Positions 35,236 through 44,298 of a stretch of DNA of 64,000 nt are shown here, in pieces; the stretch's first letter is position 1; each line of letters opens with the position of its first letter. This DNA is from Pseudophaeobacter sp. (GTDB taxonomy: Bacteria; Pseudomonadota; Alphaproteobacteria; Rhodobacterales; Rhodobacteraceae): the NCBI GenBank assembly GCA_027019165.1, contig JALUXC010000003.1:124001-188000 (forward strand). Direction: 5' to 3'. The notes below the pieces were generated by a model, which had not been told where the DNA came from, ran no database searches, and saw nothing but the letters and a program-made list of their open reading frames with translations. A program made the position numbers and the translations under genes.

Positions 35236-36546
35236 CTATTCCTGGAACGCCCTCTCCCTGACGCGGACAATTGGCTTTTTCAGATACTCGGCGATGGTCT
35301 TTTTCCCTGCAAGGATGTCCACCTGGGCCACCATGCCCGGCACCACCTCAAGGGCTGCACCATCTGCATCCAGAATATTGGTGCTGGTGCGGATCTGAAC
35401 CACAAAGGCCTGCTCGTCCCGGTCTTCGCGGGTTACCGCATCGGCGCCGATGCGGATGATCTCTCCGTTCAGCGCCCCATAGCGGGTGAAATCATAGGCC
35501 GTGATCTTCACCCGGACCGGCTGGCCGGGGTAGAGGAAGGCAATATCAGAGGGGCGGATATAGGCCTCGACCAGAACCGTGTCATCCAGCGGCACGATCT
35601 CGATCAGAGGGTCGCCGGCCTTGGCCAGACCGCCGAGAGTGGTCAGATGGATCTGGTTGACGATCCCGCGCATCGAGGCCCGCAGGTCAGAGCGCGCCAC
35701 CCGTTCCTGCAGAGCAGGCAGCCGGGTTTCCAGCTCGGCCAGTTCTGCCGTGGCGATGGCCAGTTCCGACAGGGCTTCGGCTTCGGTGCGGGCGCGATAG
35801 GCGCGGATGCGGTCGTCGACCTCTTCCAGCGCCGCGCGCAGGCGCACCAGAGCAGCCTTGGCACGCACCACGCGGCCGCTCCATTCCGCCCGTGATCGGC
35901 GCAGCCCCAGAAGCCGGATTTCCGGCTCGACCCGGCGCTCTACCAGCGGGCGCAGGATTTCGATCTCTTCGTCCACAAGGGCGAGGGTCTCGCGTGCCGT
36001 CTGCGCGTCCACCTGGCCTTCCTCGTATTCCTGCTGGCGCTGGCTGCGCTGGCGTTCATAGACTTGGATTTCATCCGCGATTTCGCGCTGGCGGGCCATG
36101 AACAGAGCGGTCTCCGATTTGGCGACCTCGGGGGTGTGCTGCACGATCTGGTCCGGAAAGATGAGGGCATCCTTGCCGTCGATAAAGGTCTGAAGGCGCA
36201 GAATGCGCGCCCGCAATGCCGCCGCGCGCTGTTGTTCTTGATCGAGCTGGCTTGCGACGATGGTTCGGTCCAGCTCCATCAGCAGGTCATCCTGTTCGAC
36301 GACCTCGCCTTCGCGCACGTGCAGCGCCTGCAATACTCCGGTTTCAGCGGCCTGAATGATCTGGATGTTCCCCGTCGGCACGATCCGGCCGTCCCCGCGC
36401 GTGACGTCGTCCAGTTCCGTGTTCCACGCCCAGACACCGGCCGACAGAAGGAAGGCAATGATCAAGAGCAGCAGCAGCGACGCCCTGAGCGGCGACTTGC
36501 CCCGCATGTCGCGGTAGAGGCGGTCGAAATCGCGAATATTGTTCAT
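35236..36546 (-). CDS. Type I secretion periplasmic adaptor, HlyD family
   Basis: Membrane fusion protein of 436 residues, linking the inner-membrane ABC transporter to the TolC channel. One N-terminal membrane helix (about residues 20-42, LLLLLIIAFLLSAGVWAW) is followed by a lipoyl half (TGVLQALHVREGEVVEQDD), a long coiled-coil hairpin (about 110-285), then DLRASMRGIVNQIHLTTLGG and the C-terminal beta domain ending KPIVRVRERAFQE. Its start overlaps the ABC gene stop by four bases. Last gene of the adhesin operon. Confidence 0.94.
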   Translation of the reverse strand: MNNIRDFDRLYRDMRGKSPLRASLLLLLIIAFLLSAGVWAWNTELDDVTRGDGRIVPTGNIQIIQAAETGVLQALHVREGEVVEQDDLLMELDRTIVASQLDQEQQRAAALRARILRLQTFIDGKDALIFPDQIVQHTPEVAKSETALFMARQREIADEIQVYERQRSQRQQEYEEGQVDAQTARETLALVDEEIEILRPLVERRVEPEIRLLGLRRSRAEWSGRVVRAKAALVRLRAALEEVDDRIRAYRARTEAEALSELAIATAELAELETRLPALQERVARSDLRASMRGIVNQIHLTTLGGLAKAGDPLIEIVPLDDTVLVEAYIRPSDIAFLYPGQPVRVKITAYDFTRYGALNGEIIRIGADAVTREDRDEQAFVVQIRTSTNILDADGAALEVVPGMVAQVDILAGKKTIAEYLKKPIVRVRERAFQE

Positions 36547-38702
36547 TGCTGGCCGCCTTTCGACGCTGGAGTACCGCGGCTGAGAAGTGATTTGTCCCCA
36601 TCGGCCACCACACGGCCCCGGTCGAGTACGATCACCCGGTCCACCAGTTTCAGCAGGCTGGTGCGGTGGGTCACGACGATCAGCGTGCGGTCTTCCATGT
36701 CCTGCGAGAGACGGTCGATCACCTCTGCCTCTTTCTGCACATCCATCGCGGCGGTGGGCTCGTCCAGCAGCAGGATGGGAGGCCGCCCGATCAGGGCTCG
36801 CGCCAGGGTGATGGCCTGTCGCTGCCCGCCCGACAGACCCTCGCCCCGTTCGGCAACCTGCAGATCATAGCCCGACGGGTTTTGCGAGATGAACTCGTCC
36901 ACGCCGGCAATGCGGGAGGCCTCAAGGATATCTTCGTCGCGGGGGCGCAGGGCACCGATGGCGATATTGTCGCGCACCGATCCTGAAAAGAGCCAGACAT
37001 CCTGCAGCACCGCACCGATATTGCGGCGCAGATCGCCGGGATCAATCTGGCGGATGTCGGTGTCATCCACCCGCACGGCGCCCTTGTCCGGGGCATAAAG
37101 GCCGAGGATCAGCCGCGCGACGGTGCTTTTTCCGCTGCCGATCCGGCCAAGGATGGCAACCTTTTCGCCCTTTTCAATGGTGAAATTCACCCCTGAGAGG
37201 CTTTCGCTCATGGCGCCTGGGTATGAGAAATGCACATCCTCAAAGGTGATCCTGCCGTTCAGATTCGGGCGCGAGAGCCAGCTGCGCCCATCGGGTCGTT
37301 CGCTGTCGGCCCGCATCAGCGCGTTGAGCGCCTTGTAGGAAGCCCGCGCCTGGTTGAAACGCGTCATGGTCTGCGCCAGCTGCGCCAAGGGCGCCAGCGC
37401 GCGTCCGGTCAGGATGACGCTGGCAATCAAGGCGCCCATGCTGAGCAGGCCCTTGGTGATCAGGAACACCCCGACAAAGATGGTCATGACCTGCGCCACC
37501 TGCTGCACAAAAGCGGTGATGTTGAGGGCAAACTGCCCCACCGCCCGGCTGCGCACACCATGTTCGGCCTGGCGCGAGACCGCATCATCCCAGCGGGCGC
37601 GCATCTGGCGCGCGGCGCCAACGGACTTGATCGCTTCAAGGCCGGAAATCGTCTCGACCAGTACGGATTGTTTGGATTGCCCGTCCGCCATGGACCGCTC
37701 GGCAAGGCGCGACAGGAGGGGCTGCACCGCGACACCTGTGAAGAGCACGACCGGCACGGCAACCGCAGGCACCAGCGCCAGCGGGCCGCCGATGAGGTAG
37801 ATCACAAAGACAAACAGGGCGATGAAGGGCAGATCCACCACTGCCACCAGCGTTGCCGAGGTGAAAAAGTCGCGCAGCGTCTCGAATTCGCGCAGGGTGT
37901 GCGCAATGGATCCGGTCGAGCCGCCGCGCGCCTGCATCTTCATCTCAAGGAGGCGGTCAAAGATATGGCGGCCGATCACCATATCAGCCCGCTGACCGGC
38001 GCGGTCAACAAATCCGGCCCGCAGAGTGCGGATCAGAAAGTCAAAGACCAGCGCGATCCCGACCCCCGCCGTCAGGGCGATCAGGGATTCAACCGCCTCG
38101 TTCGGCAGGATCCGGTCATAGACCACCATCGAGAAAATCGAGGTCACCAGCCCAAGGACGTTGGCGACGACTGCCGCCAGCGCGACCTGCACATATAGCC
38201 ACCGGTTGGCAGCCAGAGCAGACCAGAACCAATGGCCGGATGATGCGGTTTCGCTTTGACCATCGCGGCGACATTCCGCCCGCAGCAACAGTGCATAGCC
38301 CGAATAGTCTTGTCCGGCCAGTTGCGAGCGGGTCAGGACAGCGCTGCCATCTCCATGCGCGGGGTCATAGACGACGTATCTGTCCTTTCCTTCCAAGGCT
38401 TCGACAACCACGGCGCGGCCATCATCCTGCAAAAGGATGACCGGCAGGATCTGAGGGTCGAGCTTGTCCAGGGCCAGTTTGCCAAAAGCCGCCAAGATGC
38501 CGGCCCGCCGCGCTGCATCGATGAGTTCTTTGACGCCAAACCCGCCGTCCACATCCATATAGACGGACTGCAGGGTCGACAGGGTCACGGGCCGCCCAAG
38601 AAGCTCCCCCGCATAGACCAGGCACTGTTCAAGTGGGCTGAGTTCGGTGTTGCCGGCCCCGTTTTCTTGGGAAACCATGTGGAAGGTATCGATGTCTCTC
38701 AC
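36543..38702 (-). CDS. Type I secretion ABC transporter (RTX/LapB type)
   Basis: Inner-membrane exporter of 719 residues. An N-terminal C39-like domain (about residues 15-135, SPLEQCLVYAGELLGRP) lacks the DCG-type catalytic context, as in the non-cleaving domains of RTX/LapB transporters that hold the substrate. Six membrane helices lie at about 165-440. The ATPase domain has Walker A GRIGSGKST (about 519), signature LSGGQRQAITLARAL (about 622), Walker B ILLLDEPTAAMD (about 643) and H-loop VVTHRTSLL, all intact. It overlaps the TolC gene by four bases. Confidence 0.95.
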   Translation of the reverse strand: MRDIDTFHMVSQENGAGNTELSPLEQCLVYAGELLGRPVTLSTLQSVYMDVDGGFGVKELIDAARRAGILAAFGKLALDKLDPQILPVILLQDDGRAVVVEALEGKDRYVVYDPAHGDGSAVLTRSQLAGQDYSGYALLLRAECRRDGQSETASSGHWFWSALAANRWLYVQVALAAVVANVLGLVTSIFSMVVYDRILPNEAVESLIALTAGVGIALVFDFLIRTLRAGFVDRAGQRADMVIGRHIFDRLLEMKMQARGGSTGSIAHTLREFETLRDFFTSATLVAVVDLPFIALFVFVIYLIGGPLALVPAVAVPVVLFTGVAVQPLLSRLAERSMADGQSKQSVLVETISGLEAIKSVGAARQMRARWDDAVSRQAEHGVRSRAVGQFALNITAFVQQVAQVMTIFVGVFLITKGLLSMGALIASVILTGRALAPLAQLAQTMTRFNQARASYKALNALMRADSERPDGRSWLSRPNLNGRITFEDVHFSYPGAMSESLSGVNFTIEKGEKVAILGRIGSGKSTVARLILGLYAPDKGAVRVDDTDIRQIDPGDLRRNIGAVLQDVWLFSGSVRDNIAIGALRPRDEDILEASRIAGVDEFISQNPSGYDLQVAERGEGLSGGQRQAITLARALIGRPPILLLDEPTAAMDVQKEAEVIDRLSQDMEDRTLIVVTHRTSLLKLVDRVIVLDRGRVVADGDKSLLSRGTPASKGGQQ

Positions 38703-40087
38703 TCCGCAGTTTCATCGGGCACGGGGGGCGTCAGGCCAAAGACATCAATGATGTCTCCCGTCAGTGCCAGTGCCGCATATTGGGTAATTTTCAGATCGCT
38801 GCGGGCCCTGATCAGGCTTTCTGACGCATCAAAGAGGTCACGCTGTGCGTCCAGCAGCTGGGAGATGCTTTGCCGCCCGGTGCTGAATTGCTCGTCGACT
38901 GCACCCACGGTGGCGGTATGTGCCTTGACCGAAGCCGCGCCTGCGGCAACCGTCGCCCGGCCGCTGCGCTGATCGGCGCGCAGCACCTGCAGGGTGCGGC
39001 GGATGTCACGCGCCAACTGGTCGCGCTCGGCCTGCAGCCTGGCCAAACGTGCTTTGGCCTGCGCCACAACCGCATTGCGACGACCGCCATTGGAGACTTC
39101 GAACCGCGGGCTCACCCCGACGCTGACAGCAGGATCGCCAAGGGTTGGATCATAGCCTACCCCCGCCTCAAAGCTGACGGGAGGCTGGCGAGCGGCTTCG
39201 GCGGCTGCAACCAACTGCGCGGCGGCATCGATTTCGGCATCCAGAGACTGCAGCCGCGGACTGGTCTTGATCAGCCCATCGTCCGATTGAGCGGGCAGGG
39301 AAGGGCCCGTCGGAACAGAGGGAAGATGCGTCGGCAAAGTTGCGAAAATCTGGCGATAGTCGGCCTCGGCATGTGCAAGCGCATTGATGGCTGCCGCTTT
39401 GCGCGCCGTGGCCTGGGCCAGACGGCTTTGCGCTGACAGATAGTCGACCTGCGTGCCGACGCCGGCGTCCGACAGCTCCTGTACCTTTTCGAAAAAGTCC
39501 TGATGGGTGGCTTCGTTCTCCACTGCCAGATTGCGGATCTGCCGCTGCTGGATCAGGTTGATCCAAGCCTCTACGGCACCAAGAGCGGTTTGCGCCGTTG
39601 CGGCATCCCGCAGATAGGCCTCACGCTGCACGCTGATCTCGGCAGCTTCAACCCGGCGCTTGGTTGCTCCGCCGTCGAACAGCAGTTGGGTCACCTTGAC
39701 CACCGCACTGTTGCGAGAGCCAAACCCCTGTCCCAGGGCCGCACTGGCGGCCAGATCCAGCCCAAGGGTCAGGCCCGGGCGCGCAGCGCTTTGGGCTTCG
39801 GACAGTTCGGCCTGGGCAACTGCGATCTCAGCGGCGCTTGCCGACAGCTCGGGGCTGCTGCGGACCGCCTCTGCAACAGTTTTGCCAAAGGGTGTTTTTG
39901 CCAGAACAGGCTCCAGGCGGGCCACCCTGACCGGCAGTTCGGCAGGTTGCGGTTTGGGAGCGCAAGCGCCGAGAAGCAGAATTGCCAGACACCCGGCCAA
40001 CACGGATCCTTTGGCTGCACGTGGCGGCAGCCCCCCAGAGAATAGTATCACGCTTGTTCCCACCCCTTCTGGGGTCCCCCAATCCAT
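38699..40087 (-). CDS. TolC family outer-membrane channel lipoprotein
   Basis: Outer-membrane efflux protein of 462 residues, the exit duct of the type I system. The lipobox LLGAC (about residues 38-42) marks it as an acylated TolC-like protein. Two internally homologous coiled-coil halves follow (about 60-250 and 260-450; e.g. SELSASAAEIAVAQAELSEA and VVAQAKARLARLQAERDQLA). The first 40 bases overlap the end of the GT41 gene, so translation is coupled; the start is the ATG at 40087. Confidence 0.92.
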   Translation of the reverse strand: MDWGTPEGVGTSVILFSGGLPPRAAKGSVLAGCLAILLLGACAPKPQPAELPVRVARLEPVLAKTPFGKTVAEAVRSSPELSASAAEIAVAQAELSEAQSAARPGLTLGLDLAASAALGQGFGSRNSAVVKVTQLLFDGGATKRRVEAAEISVQREAYLRDAATAQTALGAVEAWINLIQQRQIRNLAVENEATHQDFFEKVQELSDAGVGTQVDYLSAQSRLAQATARKAAAINALAHAEADYRQIFATLPTHLPSVPTGPSLPAQSDDGLIKTSPRLQSLDAEIDAAAQLVAAAEAARQPPVSFEAGVGYDPTLGDPAVSVGVSPRFEVSNGGRRNAVVAQAKARLARLQAERDQLARDIRRTLQVLRADQRSGRATVAAGAASVKAHTATVGAVDEQFSTGRQSISQLLDAQRDLFDASESLIRARSDLKITQYAALALTGDIIDVFGLTPPVPDETAE

Positions 40088-42306
40088 ATTCTTTTCAGGC
40101 AGTCTTCAAACCCGCGAATATGCACATCAATGGCCCAACTGGGCTTATCTATCAATGTGTTGCGCAGGTTCTTTTTCAATTCCAGCAGCGATTGACGGTC
40201 TTGCGCTTTGCGTACGGCGGTTGCCACATACTCGTCATCCGTCTTGGCCACCCAGTCGTGCAGCCCGGCATGGGTCATGAAACTTGCCCCCATGCGGGCC
40301 ACGAACTGAGCCCCCGCCTTGGTGACCACGGGCACGCCCATCCACATGGCCTGAAGCGTGGTTGTGCCGCCGTTGTAGGGCATCGGATCCAGACAGATAT
40401 CTACATCGCCATATTCGGCCATCATGTCGGCCAGCCCGGACGGGCCGCGCAGCTCAAGCCGCTCCGGGGCGATGCCGCGCTCAGCAAACAGGGCGCGGAC
40501 CCTGCGCTGGGCGCCAGGATCCTGAAAGCTTGGCGCCTTGAGCAGCAGCCGGGAGTCCGGCACCTTCAGCAGGATACGGGCCCAAAGGTCCATCGTGTGG
40601 GGGTTGATCTTTGTGATCGTGTTGAACGAGCCGAAGGTCAGAGGCCTGGTCAGGTGATCCGCCCCAAAGACCGGGCTGGGATAGTCCGCTTCCGGCGCAT
40701 AGCAGAAGACGGCTGTGTCCAGGGGCATCAATCGCTCTGAGTACAAAGGGGCGTGGTCTGACGGCGTAACCACCGGATCGCCGATCAGGTAGTCGATATT
40801 CGGCACGCCGGTCGATCCGGGATACCCCAGATATGTCGCCTGAACCGGGGCCATGCGCCGGGCAAACTGCATGAGCTCGGCGGAATGGGTGTGCCCTGAC
40901 AGATCGATGAGGATATCGATCCGGTCCGCACTGACCGCTGCGGGCAGCTCTGAGGTGCCCAGGCTGCGCCAGGCCTGGACCCGGCTTTGGGCGAGACGGG
41001 TCTGATCGTCAAACGTGCTGCCGGTATGGTAGAGCGTCAGCGGGAAGTCTTGGTTGTTCCAGCGTGACAACATCGGCTGCAGGAACAGGTTGACCGGGTG
41101 TTGCCGGTGCAGATCCGCCGTGACCATGCCAATGCGCAAAGGCCGATCCACGCTGCGGTCATTGGGAAAGTCTGCGACCGGGCGGGCGCCCTTGCCCCAG
41201 GGCGCAAAAGCTGCGCGGTTGCGCTTGGCCCACCGTTCGGGGTCGGCGGTTTCGCTATAAAGGGCCGTCATCGCCAGGGAGGAGGCATATCCTTTGGCGT
41301 CCAGATCCGAGATTGCCTCATATTCCTGAATGGCCCCATCGGCGTCGCCCATCCGGTTTGCGATCTGCGCGCGCAGCAGTCCGACCCTCTGGCGGTGCCG
41401 CGGCTCAAGGCGATCTGCAATGCCGTCCAGCGTGCTGCGGGCAGGCTCCAATAGCCAGCTTTTGGATTGCATCTCAGCAAGCGCCAGATGCAGGTCGGTT
41501 TCATCAGGGTGAAGCGCCACGGCGCGCTGAAGGATCGCGATGGCCTCCTGCCACAGATTGTGCCGGTAACTGCGCTCGGCGACCCGCAGGAGAACCATAC
41601 CGCCCTCGGCATGTCCGGCGCGCTCCAGCAGGGGGATGGCCATTTGCTCCAGATCCAGATGGAAGAGGGCATCTGCCAGATCCACCAGCACATCGGCCAG
41701 CGCATCGGAGCAGGGACCAGCTTGCGTCTCAAGACAGGCGGCGGCGGCGCGAAATGCCTCACTGGCCCCGGCAGGATCCCCCAGTGCCATGCGGCGGCGG
41801 CCCATATGCTGATGCACCTGCGCGGCGCCTTCTGCGCCATTGGCCGTGCGGGCAGCCTGCAAGGCTGCCTGATAGTGCCGCCCGGCGATCCAGCGGGCCT
41901 TTGGCAAACTGTCATCCTGACACAGCACGGCGAGCGCCAGATGACCCCGCCAATCGTCGGGCCGCGCCGCCACCGCACCGCGATAGCAGTCCAGCGTGCC
42001 GGTGAGGTCATGTTTTCGGCGCAGCAAGTTGCCAAGCTCTAGCTGAGCTGAGAACTCCGCAGGATCCAGCGCCAGCGCCGCCCGATAGGCTGCGATGGCG
42101 GCATCGGTCTGTCCGATCGCCTCTTGGCTGCGGGCCAGAAGAACGTGCGCCATGGTCAGATCCGGCGCCGCCGCAAGGGCAGCCCGGCAGGCCGAAACCG
42201 CGGCAGCGTGATCTCCGGCACGGGCGGCCTTGTTGGCGTCATTGAACGCCGTGGCCGCCGCGACGGGAACCTGCGCCGCTGTTTTGTCTGAGCAAGCCCG
42301 TGCCAT
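40048..42306 (-). CDS. TPR + GT41 (SPINDLY/OGT-like) protein O-glycosyltransferase
   Basis: 752-residue putative protein glycosyltransferase. TPR repeats fill about residues 10-340 (e.g. AIAAYRAALALDPAEFSAQL), the substrate-reading superhelix of OGT/SPY enzymes. The GT41 catalytic region follows: ADLHRQHPVNLFLQPML (about 400, catalytic-type histidine), DLSGHTHSAEL (about 469), VQATYLGYPGSTGVPNIDYL, FGSFNTITKINPHTMDLW with the lysine, and LDPMPYNGGTTTLQAMWMG (about 637) for the nucleotide sugar. It is expected to transfer a sugar from a UDP- or GDP-donor to Ser/Thr in the cytoplasm. Its place inside the secretion operon makes the adhesin or SapC the likely target (inference). Confidence 0.92.
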   Translation of the reverse strand: MARACSDKTAAQVPVAAATAFNDANKAARAGDHAAAVSACRAALAAAPDLTMAHVLLARSQEAIGQTDAAIAAYRAALALDPAEFSAQLELGNLLRRKHDLTGTLDCYRGAVAARPDDWRGHLALAVLCQDDSLPKARWIAGRHYQAALQAARTANGAEGAAQVHQHMGRRRMALGDPAGASEAFRAAAACLETQAGPCSDALADVLVDLADALFHLDLEQMAIPLLERAGHAEGGMVLLRVAERSYRHNLWQEAIAILQRAVALHPDETDLHLALAEMQSKSWLLEPARSTLDGIADRLEPRHRQRVGLLRAQIANRMGDADGAIQEYEAISDLDAKGYASSLAMTALYSETADPERWAKRNRAAFAPWGKGARPVADFPNDRSVDRPLRIGMVTADLHRQHPVNLFLQPMLSRWNNQDFPLTLYHTGSTFDDQTRLAQSRVQAWRSLGTSELPAAVSADRIDILIDLSGHTHSAELMQFARRMAPVQATYLGYPGSTGVPNIDYLIGDPVVTPSDHAPLYSERLMPLDTAVFCYAPEADYPSPVFGADHLTRPLTFGSFNTITKINPHTMDLWARILLKVPDSRLLLKAPSFQDPGAQRRVRALFAERGIAPERLELRGPSGLADMMAEYGDVDICLDPMPYNGGTTTLQAMWMGVPVVTKAGAQFVARMGASFMTHAGLHDWVAKTDDEYVATAVRKAQDRQSLLELKKNLRNTLIDKPSWAIDVHIRGFEDCLKRIWIGGPQKGWEQA

Positions 42307-42309
42307 CGG

Positions 42310-43380
42310 TCAGTGCCGGGGTCCGCCTGTTTCTTCCTCGTCAACGATGCGTGCCGCGAACCGGATTTCATCGTTGCGGAAACCGAGCATTTTGGGTCGC
42401 TGCACGCCTGGCACGACGGCAACATCGTATAGCTCATGCACCAGGCCTTCGATGTCCAGCCGGTGCTCGACGTCTCCGGTTTCAAGGTTCACGATGCAGA
42501 GCGCGCATTTCGCGGTGGCGCCTTCGGCTTCGAGGCGCTCGTTCAGGGCCAGACCGTTGAAGGTGCGCCCGTCGCGGGGTTGCGACAGGCCGATGACGGC
42601 ATAGTTGCCAATGAAGCTCAGACCGCGGGCAAAGCCCGGCAGGAAGCAGATCGGCTCAAAGGTGCCCTCATCGAGATTGATCTTGCCGAACTCCCCGGTG
42701 CCCGACTGCAGCATATACAGCGTATCGCGGTACAGGCGCGGGGAATGCGGCATCGACAGGCCACTGACAATGGTTTCATTGCTGTCCACATCGATAACAA
42801 GGCCACCGCTTGTGCGGTGATCCCGCCAGCCGTCCGATACATTCGAGGCACCAACACAGGTCACATAGCGGGGACGGTCGTTCTCAACCGCCATACCGTT
42901 CAGGTGGCAGCGATCCTCGGCTGCGATCCGGTCGATAAAGGGCGGGTGCCAGACCGGGGTAAAACTGCCTTTTTCCGCCAGCCGCGCGATACAGTTGAAG
43001 CGGGTGACCACGAACAGCGGGCTGCCATCGGCGCAGACATGGATATCATGCACATCCACATCGCCCGTGGTATGGCCCGCCAGCGGCACATAAAGCGCAT
43101 CATAGCCATCCGGGGTCGTTCCCTGATCGAGAAAATTCTCGAACCGCCACATCTGGTACAGGCTGCTCATCCAGAACTGACCCTGCCCCATGCCAAGGCC
43201 CATGCACCGGTCAAAGGTGCGCTCGAACACCGACAGAGACTGGTCAGGCTTCAGCCCGATCATGAACAGTTTTCCGGCCTGATAGGTGGTGAACGCAAGG
43301 CTTGCGTTACAGGAGGCCAGCCAGCTCACAAAGAGGCGTGATCCGCTGATGTCGAGTTTGGGCGTCTTCGCGTCCATCAT
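42310..43380 (-). CDS. TIGR03032 / DUF4915 family protein
   Basis: 356-residue cytoplasmic-looking protein without a signal peptide, opening SGSRLFVSWLASCNASLAFTT, and containing HDIHVCADGSPLFVVTRFNC and LNGMAVENDRPRYVTC. This pattern is TIGR03032, a family of unknown biochemistry with propeller-like repeats, frequently beside glycosyltransferase and secretion genes. Its stop is 3 bases before the GT41 gene start, so the two are tightly linked; it may be a partner in glycosylation or substrate handling (inference). Confidence 0.88.
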   Translation of the reverse strand: MMDAKTPKLDISGSRLFVSWLASCNASLAFTTYQAGKLFMIGLKPDQSLSVFERTFDRCMGLGMGQGQFWMSSLYQMWRFENFLDQGTTPDGYDALYVPLAGHTTGDVDVHDIHVCADGSPLFVVTRFNCIARLAEKGSFTPVWHPPFIDRIAAEDRCHLNGMAVENDRPRYVTCVGASNVSDGWRDHRTSGGLVIDVDSNETIVSGLSMPHSPRLYRDTLYMLQSGTGEFGKINLDEGTFEPICFLPGFARGLSFIGNYAVIGLSQPRDGRTFNGLALNERLEAEGATAKCALCIVNLETGDVEHRLDIEGLVHELYDVAVVPGVQRPKMLGFRNDEIRFAARIVDEEETGGPRH

Positions 43381-43410
43381 ATGTCCGTCCTTCTGTAACG
43401 GTCTTCATTT

Positions 43411-44298
43411 TCAACAGGTTTCCTGTTGAGTTTCCTCAGCGGGCAGCTCCATCAGAAACTGCCCGGCCACGTCCTGCATCTCATCAAATTGAGCTGTGGA
43501 CAACGCCGTCAAAAAAGCATCTGCCGGGGCTGTCGTGGCGTCATTGACGCCGAAAGCGGCAGGCGTTGTCCTTGCGGGTTTGCTATTGTTCACCGCCATG
43601 GCTTTCTGCAGCCACGGAATATGGTGCATCGAGACGATCTGCACATAGGCAAGACCCGCTGCATGGGCGCTATGCAGGCGCGCCATTGCATCCCCGGACA
43701 GCGCCTGAAGCTTTGCGGGATCCACCGTGAACAGCTTTTCCTGCGAAGCCTCTTCTGTCGCCTCGTGGCCCGGCGGATGCCATTGGGTCAGCAGCCCTTC
43801 TGCCTCAAGCGCGGCGATGGCACGGGAGGTAATCCCGGCGGCCGCAGCTCTTTGTTCAAACTGCGCGATCACCCTGGCCAGCTCTGGGCCCGGTACGCCG
43901 TCCTCCAGAAACAGGGCATCGCCGTGCCCCGGTTCATGGCTCAGCAAGCCGCTGCTTTCATCCACAACCAGCCCGAACCGCCCGCCTGCAACAGGCGCAA
44001 GGCTGAAGGGGTAAAGCTGTAAAAGCGGAGGGATCTGGGCGGCGCGCCAGCGGCCATCCGCCCCCACAAAAGGGCTGGTCCCCCCATCGCCCAGCCGCAG
44101 CAAGGCAACAAGCTCCAGCGTCCCTGCCTGCGCGCCTTCCTGGCGGGCAAACAGCAAAGGGAAGGCGGTCGCCATTGCGCTGGCCTCGGTGGCCAGAACC
44201 GGCACAGAGCGGATGGCGCGGGCAAAGGACCAGTCACCCGGCCTTTGCCACATCATGCCGCTGTGGGCCTGTGCCGTGACGGGTCGGTATCCGGTCAC
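43411..44298 (-). CDS. SapC family protein
   Basis: 295-residue member of the SapC family, named for the gene beside the type I export genes sapDEF of Campylobacter fetus S-layer proteins. The family pattern is visible: DWSFARAIRSVPVLATEA, FPLLFARQ, DGRWRAAQIPPLLQLYPFSL and LFLEDGVPGPELARVI. The C-terminal 60 residues are a variable acidic tail. The GTG start overlaps the adhesin stop (GTGA), so expression is coupled. Biochemical role unknown; probably assists export or attachment of the operon's giant substrate. Confidence 0.88.
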   Translation of the reverse strand: MTGYRPVTAQAHSGMMWQRPGDWSFARAIRSVPVLATEASAMATAFPLLFARQEGAQAGTLELVALLRLGDGGTSPFVGADGRWRAAQIPPLLQLYPFSLAPVAGGRFGLVVDESSGLLSHEPGHGDALFLEDGVPGPELARVIAQFEQRAAAAGITSRAIAALEAEGLLTQWHPPGHEATEEASQEKLFTVDPAKLQALSGDAMARLHSAHAAGLAYVQIVSMHHIPWLQKAMAVNNSKPARTTPAAFGVNDATTAPADAFLTALSTAQFDEMQDVAGQFLMELPAEETQQETC